Source: Ramazzottius varieornatus (taxonomy: Eukaryota; Tardigrada; Eutardigrada; Parachela; Ramazzottiidae). From it: a stretch of DNA of 64,000 bases. The notes under the pieces are model-generated. The model searched no databases. It saw nothing but the letters and a program-made list of their open reading frames with translations, and had not been told where the DNA came from. A program made the position numbers and the translations under genes. The stretch covers positions 1,536,597-1,600,596 of the forward strand of contig BDGG01000011.1 in NCBI GenBank assembly GCA_001949185.1, in the 5' to 3' direction. Shown here piece after piece: positions 57,075 to 64,000 of this stretch (within the stretch, counting starts at the first letter, position 1; each line of letters begins with the position of its first letter).

Positions 57075-59214
57075 AACCCCCAACAGTAGGTGCTTTTCAA
57101 AGAATATCGAGCGATAATAACTTCTGCGACATTCTGGCAGTTTACACTGCCCGCGAAAAAAATGAAGCTGAAGGAAAAAGAAAGCTCGGTTTTTATGTGT
57201 TGTAAGAAGCTACAAACTTGGGTGCTGAGGCAAACTGGACGAGATTATTTTCTTAAATGGTCCATGTTTTGAGTATTTTTGGCGGAAAGCGTGCACCACT
57301 TGGACAAAACGACAGGAAGGTGGTCAGAACTGATTTGTGCCGTCTCTGATCGTCCAAAAACATCTGACGAGATGTCCAGTAGATGAACCAGGGTGTGCTC
57401 TGTTTTCGGCCCAAGTTGACTCCCGTCTGAACTCTCAACTTTCGTAACGCAAACTTTGGTATCTGGAATCGTGTCCAGGTTACCATCCGAATTACTTTGG
57501 CAGCCAATGATCTAAATAATCTGCTAACGTTATCCAGCGTTCATTGGAGTATGTTGTGTGGACGCAGTGGACATTTCTGAAGAGATTTTGGGCGTTGGAA
57601 AAACGTCTTTTTCTGGCAACGGTGGGTTCTCCCAAAACAGCCACGCTCGCTAAACCAATTTTGCAGCTAGACGAATGTCGATAATTCGGTTGTCAGTAAG
57701 CTTGCCCAAACGCCGAGCGATGCTGCATCGTATTGCAAAAAGCTTGAAAAAAATATTTGACTCAGACGGGAGAAAACAGTTTCCGAGCCGCCCTTCCGCA
57801 CCTGATTTGTCGTGGCTCACTGGTCGACTTGTGGCTAGCATGGCATCGGACTAAATAAGGTCTCGGTGGAGGAGCATTGCCCAAGACGACAAACGGATAA
57901 ACTTGTTCGGCTTTCTGAAAAGCGACAGACTGACAACACCACACTTAAGACCGGTCACTGGAAGGAACATGCATGCACCTGCTCATAAATGTCAAGGTCC
58001 GGCATACGAAACGAACTTTCGCAGAACCAGCACAACAGTAGGTACAGCGAATCAAGCTTTCAGCCGGCTGTAAGTCAATTGTTGCAGCACAAAGTTACGA
58101 ACCGAGCGAGAGAAAAGTCGAACTTTGCGGAAAACGCTTTGTTCAGTCCAGCCAGTTCGGCTTGCCCCGTGGCCATACAGGTAGACACTGCAACTGTAGC
58201 ATGGATTCCGATGGACCAACCAGCTAAAAACATCTAGTCTTTTTTCATACACGCTCAGAAAACATTCGAAGGTATTGGATTGATCGAAACGGCAACGCCC
58301 CGTAAAAATCAAAAGAAGCTAAACCATCAAAAGGGTCATCAAGTCCGAAACAGAAGCATTTTTCTGCCGGACATCCTTATTGAGCGATGGCGGCTTTAAA
58401 CTCAAATGCCAGTCGCTTATCCCGGTCGTCCGTAATTTTTCTCAACTGACCACCCAGCTTCAGGGCCTTCAAATCATTTACGACATGGGATAATGCCAGA
58501 GTCCATATATCCTGCATAGCCCCGCAGCATTGATTGGTCGAACGGTTAACATGGCTTTAGCTTTATGGAAAACTTCACACAAGCTTTGCAGCAACAAGGA
58601 AAAATAAGGTTATGATTGGTCAGGTGCGTGCGCGTCGCCGCCCAGCAGTGGCTGGGTGGTGCGTGATAACTGTGGTAATTTACAATGGAACGCAACAAGC
58701 ACATAAACACACCGTCCGAAATGTAGGTTGGTGCGTGACCAATCTGATAACTTAACAGTGAGACGCGACTAACACATGCACACGCCACCTGGTATGCGTG
58801 AAATGACGCAGGCATTGCATCAGACCCTAGACGATTTCTGGATCTTCTTCTCGTCTCCCGGCATCCCCTAGTCTACCTTGCTTTCCCTCATTTGTCATAG
58901 ACCCAGTAAGCGACCAGCCTTCACGGAAGGCACCGTGGGGTACGTGGTGAACCTTTGGCCTCCTGGCTGCTTTTCTTTCATGTTTGCCGACGGTGGCCAG
59001 TGTCAGCGTGCCTATCTACTCCTGCCGTCTTCTGCTGGTGTTTGCGTCTCTTTGGCCCCAGTGTCGTCTTCTCTTCATGTCCACCACGTCTTCCGCAGCT
59101 CCTCCGTAGTCTGCTGCTTATTTCTGCGTGTCTTTTCTCGTTTCTTCTTTAAATGTGGGTTATATTTTGACTCGAAACGTCGTATCCGATATTACGTGTT
59201 ACACAGCTGGGGCA
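57075..59214. other. Intergenic; no gene recognised
   Basis: It contains one partial palindromic repeat (about 57275-57303, GCGTGCACCACTTGG), the 22-bp word shared with 6736 (58495-58516), and a region at about 58612-58800 with several GTGCGTG words and an imperfect inverted pair (GATTGGTCAGGTGCGTG ... GTGCGTGACCAATC). The long plus-strand frame at 58878-59495 opposes the BTB relic and is probably its shadow. Confidence 0.45.
58495..58516. repeat. 22-bp word shared with position 6736
   Basis: Identical to 6736-6757; see that entry. No longer alignment is apparent by eye. Confidence 0.5.
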
Positions 59215-59897
59215 CTATGCACGAAATATGGACTCTGATAATGCGGTGTCCTTCAGTACGGAAGCAGAGATACGACCAGCCAACAGCAACAACACGGCCA
59301 CGTTTTGATTGGTCACTTCAGCCAGCAAGATCCGTTCGCATTCCTGTTTCAAATCCTCAATCTGGTACTTTACCACCGCTACGAGAACCTCCCGAGCATG
59401 GTTCTTTGGCCCTTCAGAAGACTGGTGAAATATGTAGCTCTGGAGAATATCCAAAGTTGCATAATTTCCGGACAGATGGCAGCGACCAGTTTTAGCTTCC
59501 TTCAATTTAGAGTCGGACATGGCCTTGAAAGCGCGGCAAGAGAGACTTGGTCGACGAGTCCTTTCTCTCCATTAGAAGTGATGCGGATAAAGTCGACGCA
59601 CAGTTCCTTTGTAAGAAGAGCATGGAGCTTGCTAGACGGGGATGGTTCCGGCTGGATTCGCCCAGTAGTCACCTGACCCAAGGGCAGATATTTGTTTTCC
59701 GCGCGCAACCTCAGTGTGTCATCCACAAGGTTCAACGTAGCGTCTTCTCCCCAAACATCGGCATGAGTAGATAACGGCGAAGAACCCCAAACATCCTGTT
59801 CCATCTTGAAGACTGACGGAGCGCCGAATGTAGCCAAGAGACCAGAAGAAGTTCCAGGACAGTCTGACGAGGGAGGGCGAAAACACAATTTTTTCAA
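59215..59897 (-). pseudogene. BTB/POZ protein (SPOP/BATH-like), frameshifted
   Basis: Minus-strand translation gives ATLNLVDDTLRLRAE (end of a MATH-like domain), LHALLTKELCVDFIRI, then VDQVSLAALS, and in another frame FKAMSDSKLKEAKTG, LDILQSYIF, REVLVAVVKYQIEDLKQECE and TNQNVAVLLLLAGRISASVLK. This is the SPOP-type BTB order (LAARSPVFSAMF, ELLxAADKYQLxxLKxxCE, NVxxxLxLA). The shift occurs near 59510-59540, between LAALS and FKAM. Such proteins are CUL3 adaptors. With the frame break and an unclear 5' MATH region this is most likely a pseudogene; a base-level assembly error is the alternative. Confidence 0.65.
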
Positions 59898-61048
59898 CGT
59901 GAAGGTGTCTGAAAGTCATTCTTCAGCACCTGATATCTCATCGCGCATGGATTTTCTCACCGAAGACAGATTTGACCTGTTTAGAGAGGGTTTCCCCTGG
60001 TGGAATCAGACGTTTTGTGACTGGAAGACTGTGACGCCAGTTCGCGAAGTTCAAGAAGCATTTACAGTACACGCACGAAGGAAACTTCTGGGCCAGTAAA
60101 AATTATGGGACCAGGCCTTTTCGCTACAGCGGTACGGATGCACGTACGTACATGATCGATTCATAGTAATGCATTTTTGGCAACTCTTCTACGTTTGAAT
60201 TTCTATCTTGCCGTCTTGTCCGCCTGGTCTCATAACTTTTACTGGCCGCATAATTTCTCGCCGTCCGTGTACTGCAGTCTTTTGAGTCGCGCGGCACACC
60301 ATACTGCTCATAGGACAGCCGTAGTTGACACTAGGTGTTGATCCAGACTCGATCTGGTTACAGAGAGTTTTCGCTGGTGAGATCAGCCGTTAAGTGACTA
60401 CAAGATCAACCGTTAAGTGACGCCACATCGCAGAGACGGTTGACCGAAAATGTGATGCTTACACATCGTCGTTTCGGGCGTGAAAGTGGGAACCGTATCC
60501 GCGATCCATCGCACATCGCACTATCGCAGATACGGTTGCTACAAACGCTACACTTTTACTCGCAGAGTCCTACCAGAACGTCGCTGAATAAAGTAAACTC
60601 GTTACCCAGATAAAAAAGTCAAAACAGTAAGACGCTAGAAGTGGATTCGATACACTACCGATTTTTACTGGTGTCTAACATCCATCAGCGGTGTCTTGAA
60701 AATCTGGCAGGTCTACAAGTTGTGTATTCTGCTCTCAGTGTCTTACTCGGACGTTTCAGTTGTACTGCGGTAATACGGCGAGAAACTGATTCGTGTATCC
60801 TCACAGGCGCCCCAAGTATGCGTTACATAGCATTACCGGAATGTCTTATGTCTGCTAAGAGCCAATTCGAATCCCACTGCGGGTATCTTACCGTTGCACT
60901 TTATGATTCTGACCACAATATTGAGCAAGAACTGTTAAATTAAAAAACTGAGCCAGATAAGCACTGTTTGAAATCTCTCCAGAAACGAAAGAATAGAGAA
61001 CTAAAAAAATGACGGTTTCGTACAAGCTCGACACCGAAAAAGAAGAAT
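59898..61048. other. Intergenic; dispersed repeat copy, no gene
   Basis: About 60108-60285 is copy B of the repeat at 19893-20075. Around 60360-60545 there are repeated words (CAACCGTTAAGTGAC twice, CGCAGAGACGGTTG / CGCAGATACGGTTG). No coding sequence is recognised. Confidence 0.45.
60108..60285 (+). repeat. Dispersed repeat, copy B
   Basis: Diverged copy of 19893-20075, in the same orientation. It shares CAGGCCTTTTCGCTAC, CGGTACGGATGCACGTACGT-type words and the CCGTGTACTGCAG-like end. Confidence 0.6.
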
Positions 61049-62023
61049 TTAATTGTCATTGTACAAATACTTCTTAATGGTTTCCATTTTGTAGTCTATG
61101 ACAGACTCGAGGAAGCGGAAATACTTTCCACGTTGATGGCGGCGCTTGTCTAAACGATCTCGTCTAGGGCGATACGGAGTCTGAAATAAAAATATTACCA
61201 AACACGATCCACGCAAAATGGAAAACAGAGTGTTGGGGCACAGTTTATCTGTTGAGGACAGCGGGGACACCTTCGTCCTTTTCCTCATTGAAGAAAGCAA
61301 ATTTACCTTTTCCCTCAACCATCCTGGAACGACGGATAAGACCCAGAGTCAAAGTCAAAGTCGGATAAGATCCAGAGTCAAAGTCGTAGAAACCGTACTG
61401 GTTTCGATGGCCAGCTTGAGCCGTTAAATGGTCGAAGTACGCTGCAACAGGAACGATAACTGATGTTATTTGGTAAAATGAACCTTCAGGAAAGACTGCA
61501 TTACTTTGAAGCACACCACTTTCTCGTGCCCTTTCGATGGCGTCAGCAGCCTGAACATAATTGTTCACATTACGCTACTTACAAACCAGTAATTCAAGAA
61601 GCCTTACTTGTTCTTTTGTGAGCAGAAGTTTGCCTAGTATATTTTGGTTCTGGGCACTCTCAAATAGAACCGTTGATTTGTCCACTTGATGAACGCACGA
61701 AAGTTGGAAATCATCTCGCTAGTTAATAGTAGAATAGCAAAAATCCAACTTTCGTGTCTTTGGTATACCTGCGTGAAGTCTTGAGGTTCTACATGGATTT
61801 CAACCTCCATCTCTTCTTTGTCTTCTTCCTGGTAACCGTCCACGTCCATACCGTCGTCTGTGTCCCCAGTATCTTCGTCGGATTCTTCATTAATTTCTAA
61901 AACCGGAATAAAACGATTCATTATGATATCCGTGAACTGCCATAATTTACTGTACGTTCCAATGCGTACCCGCATCCACATACATTCCTCGCAGAACGCA
62001 GTTATCGTACCTGCACCGCTCAC
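61049..62023 (-). CDS. Unrecognised gene with acidic segment, multi-exon
   Basis: Minus-strand exons can be suggested: about 61890-61770 (LEINEESDEDTGDTDDGMDV and an EEDKEEMEVEIHVEP acidic run), about 61650-61610 (LGKLLLTKEQ ending at a GTAAGG donor), about 61558-61200 starting after GTTCAG (AADAIERARESGVLQS, EGSFYQITSVIVPVAAYFDH, FYDFDSGSYPTL), and 61181-61049 after TTTTCAG (PYRPRRDRLDKRRHQRGKY ... KKYLYNDN). The reading is coherent across consistent splice sites, so a real gene is likely, but I recognise no family. A small palindrome (61696-61759, TIR CACGAAAGTTGGA) interrupts between the first two exons and matches the Harbinger-like MITE at 63090. Confidence 0.4.
61696..61759. repeat. Short palindrome related to the CGAAAGTTGGA MITE
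   Basis: Arms CACGAAAGTTGGA and TCCAACTTTCGTG flank about 35 bp. The same terminal word ends the MITE at 63090-63288. Confidence 0.6.
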
Positions 62024-62429
62024 AATGTAAAACGGTTACGGAACGGACTATTCCGGACCACTAATGCCGTATATCGGATACGGAGCGATCCCGTGCGGCG
62101 CGACTACCCGTACGTACGTGTTTACCAGCGTCGAACGTCAGGTGATAGAATCCGGCAAATCTAAGGCATGGCCCTTCATCACGACTCCAACTCCGCCCCT
62201 TGCCGCGCGAGATGGACGCGTCGTCGAAATCCGAGAAAACATGTTTTGACGGATTGGTTGCGCAATCTTACGCTTCATATCATTGAAAAACTGTCCCGAA
62301 CTGCAAATGCACTAAGAAAGCTTCTCGCCGTTTTCTTTGTAGCTTTCTTAGCCAAGTTACGACTTTCATCATGTTCGACGAAGTTCGAGGGCTTCATCTC
62401 ATGCATCTCAACATTCCGATAACATTCCA

Positions 62430-62946
62430 GAAGACGAAGATGCCACGATCAACGCCATTTCAACCGTCCATCGCAGCGTAAAACGTAAGCTCAATCTTTC
62501 TAGATACTTGCTGCAAACTCTACCTTTACTGTATTTGCTTATGGGTGGAGAGTTTGTATGTTAAGTTGTCTCTTCTCTTAGACTTTGTATTAGTTCAGAA
62601 CACTGTCGACCAAAAGATGCGAGCCATAAACTTTGGCCAAGTTGGAGGTGGGAATTGGGTAAAGATCAGAATGGACAAGGAAAGCCACCTGGATGAGAAC
62701 GGGCTCCGGGTTGGCGACCACATCGTCGCGTATTTCGGCCCCACGGAAAAGAGCAAGCCTGGCTACTACTCCACTATAGTCTGCGGTGTCTACGATGATA
62801 AGAAGACTTGCGATGAGGCACTGAAAGCTCTTCGTGCCTCCAAACGGAAATCAGCTGGCCCAGTATTAGAAACTGAGCGCACTAAACGTCTTCGCGGAGT
62901 AGCCCAGTCTCAAACGGATGAAGATCTGGCCGACGGTAATAAGTGA
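62430..62946 (+). CDS. Unrecognised protein, partial gene model
   Basis: A likely exon begins after GTTCAG at about 62600 and runs to a stop at 62944-62946, reading KMRAINFGQVGGGNWVKIRM, GLRVGDHIVAYFGPTEKSKP, YSTIVCGVYDDKKTCDEALK, then a basic tail (ASKRKSAG, ERTKRLRG). A preceding segment (EDEDATINAISTVHRSVKR, about 62430-62490) ends near a GTAAGC donor and may be the previous exon. The compact mixed alpha/beta-looking stretch plus basic tail suggests a small nuclear or nucleic-acid-binding protein, but no family is recognised and the start is not determined. Confidence 0.4.
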
Positions 62947-63089
62947 TCGTGCTCTTTACTTCCGGAACGCTTTTCGAACTCGATCCTTCATAGGTAGCCT
63001 CTCAGCACATTGCGAAAACGACGGTAAGCATGTAGACTGTCAACGTTGGCGTACTCATTAGTTTCAGATTGAATACGGCGAAGCGCTTA

Positions 63090-63288
63090 ATCCAACTTTC
63101 GTCTCTTTGAAATGTCCATGTTAATTTGTTTGATAGGGCACCTTGTGTTCCAATTATCGACCGTTCGTTTGGTTCACCCTTGATCACTGGACGCTGAACA
63201 GCCGTAGCTTCAAAGTTACGAAAGTTGGACCCCACGCTGCTCGGCCCAGCAAACTAACATGGAAATTTGAAAGACACGAAAGTTGGAT
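63090..63288. mobile_element. PIF/Harbinger-like MITE, 199 bp, TTA duplication
   Basis: Ends ATCCAACTTTCGTCTCTTTG and its inverse ATCCAACTTTCGTGTCTTTC; the inverted similarity extends about 45 bp (through CATGTTAATTTG / CATGTTAGTTTG). Flanking TTA at 63087-63089 and 63289-63291 fits the 3-bp TWA target preference of PIF/Harbinger elements. Non-coding. Confidence 0.75.
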
Positions 63289-63291
63289 TTA

Positions 63292-64000
63292 TCGCTTCAG
63301 CTCTTGACTGCAACTTCATTCTCCCAACTTTCGAATCTTCTGTTCTCCCGTAGTCAACTTGAGCCGGGACAACACTCCAGATTCGACAGTCAGCTTATCA
63401 TCAGCAACAGAGAATTCTGGCCGTAATGCCGCTCGAGGTAAACATTGCACAAGTTGGCCAAACGAATGCACCCTAATTATTGCTGCTCTAGGCTCAGCTG
63501 CGCATTCTCCACGTATAGATCGGAGCTCAAATACACCAGCGTCAAGTGAGTAAGCCTTTGTCACCCGCCTCCGCCATTTCGATACTGCAAAATTGCCTGA
63601 CCCATACAGGTAATATTGCATCTTTGCCGGGAAACGTGTCTCAAGCTGGAACACCTACCAAAGAGCAAGACAGTGAGTAGACTCGGAAGCTAGTCGTCTA
63701 GATAAAGAAGACAGTTCTGGCAGATCTGGTCCAACATTACGGTCCCAAAGCAGTGTGTCCGAACAACTGATGGCCAAAGTACGCGTGGAAGTTGGTGCTA
63801 CACATGCTTGCAGGAGAAGAAAGCGTGTTTGCGATGAAATCCCTGACTAAGAAGATTGGGGCGAAATATTTTCTGTTCGTGAGTCTAACCATAACCTTGA
63901 TATCCGTCCTTTTAGGTCACGTCACCGAGATCTTCGCACTTACCGACCCCATCATCAAGGCCTTTTTCAAGCAGAAGATGAACAACAATATGGCATCGGT
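63292..64000 (+). other. Right-edge region with possible exons of a gene continuing out of the window
   Basis: A Ser/Asn-rich frame (63359-63548, SRDNTPDSTVSLSSATENSG) ends at a GTGAGT-like donor. A last stretch after TTTTAG (63916-64000) reads HVTEIFALTDPIIKAFFKQK and stays open to the edge; 63800-63880 also reads coherently (LAGEESVFAMKSLTKKIGAKYF). They may be exons of one gene; no family is recognised. Confidence 0.3.

Noticed and set aside
58878-59495. 205-codon plus-strand frame
   Set aside because: Largely antisense to the BTB relic, with a Cys/Ser/Phe-rich composition typical of shadow frames.
60860-60895. TTCGAATCCCACT resembling a tRNA T-arm
   Set aside because: Upstream sequence does not form the D and anticodon arms; probably coincidental.

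Overview
The window is intron-rich animal nuclear DNA. Genes have short exons with GT-AG introns mostly of 60-450 bp, no operons, and products that are metazoan throughout (PRP16/DHX38, SOCS6/7, NELF-E, glomulin, COQ9, MIC13, a Cys-loop receptor, receptor guanylyl cyclase-like proteins). Compact spacing, the receptor-cyclase content and the trypsin style suggest a small-genome ecdysozoan; a tardigrade is my best guess, but the sequence alone does not prove it.

Layout. 1-476 is the 3' end of an unrecognised plus-strand gene. 2869-7873 (+) is the spliceosomal DEAH helicase PRP16/DHX38, complete in 7 exons. 8290-18662 (+) is a very large (about 2,660 aa) receptor guanylyl cyclase-like gene whose ectodomain looks like a bacterial phosphate-binding protein (PstS, type II periplasmic-binding fold) rather than the usual ANF-receptor domain; its kinase-homology and cyclase domains both lack key catalytic residues, and it ends in a tail of about 1,500 aa rich in repeats and in RRxS/RKxS motifs. 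18663-29239 is a transposon-rich stretch with a decayed hAT-like transposase (21699-23140, minus), a 628-bp hAT-type MITE with a perfect 8-bp target duplication (24319-24946), a 125-bp MITE with a 9-bp duplication (26581-26705) and other fragments.

29240-34371 (+) is a second receptor-cyclase-related gene with an ordinary ANF-receptor ectodomain and a transmembrane helix, but it stops about 30 residues into the cytoplasm, has one homopolymer frameshift and carries a roughly 1-kb fold-back element in an intron. Then come, on the minus strand, MIC13/QIL1 (34953-35949) and a secreted PEBP (36536-37751); SOCS6/7-like (39210-41147, +); COQ9 (41985-43568, -); glomulin (43766-45867, -) head-to-head with NELF-E (46402-47959, +); a secreted trypsin (48497-49708, +); PAF-acetylhydrolase Ib catalytic subunit (51033-52057, +); a nicotinic-type Cys-loop channel (54340-57074, +) with a His-rich loop C; a broken BTB gene (59215-59897, -); and two unrecognised genes near the right edge.

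The most pervasive non-coding signal is a short palindromic repeat (arms like AAGTGGCGCAC / GTGCGCCACTT around a loop of about 25 nt) found at 17 loci, 14 of them inside introns of otherwise unrelated genes on both strands. This could be a MITE tolerated in introns or an introner-like element.

The genes do not form one pathway. Themes are RNA polymerase II and splicing control (DHX38, NELF-E), ubiquitin ligase adaptors (SOCS, glomulin, BTB), mitochondrial membrane functions (MIC13, COQ9) and membrane signalling (two receptor-cyclase relatives and a ligand-gated channel). All exon limits were derived by eye from splice sites, reading phase and family resemblance.
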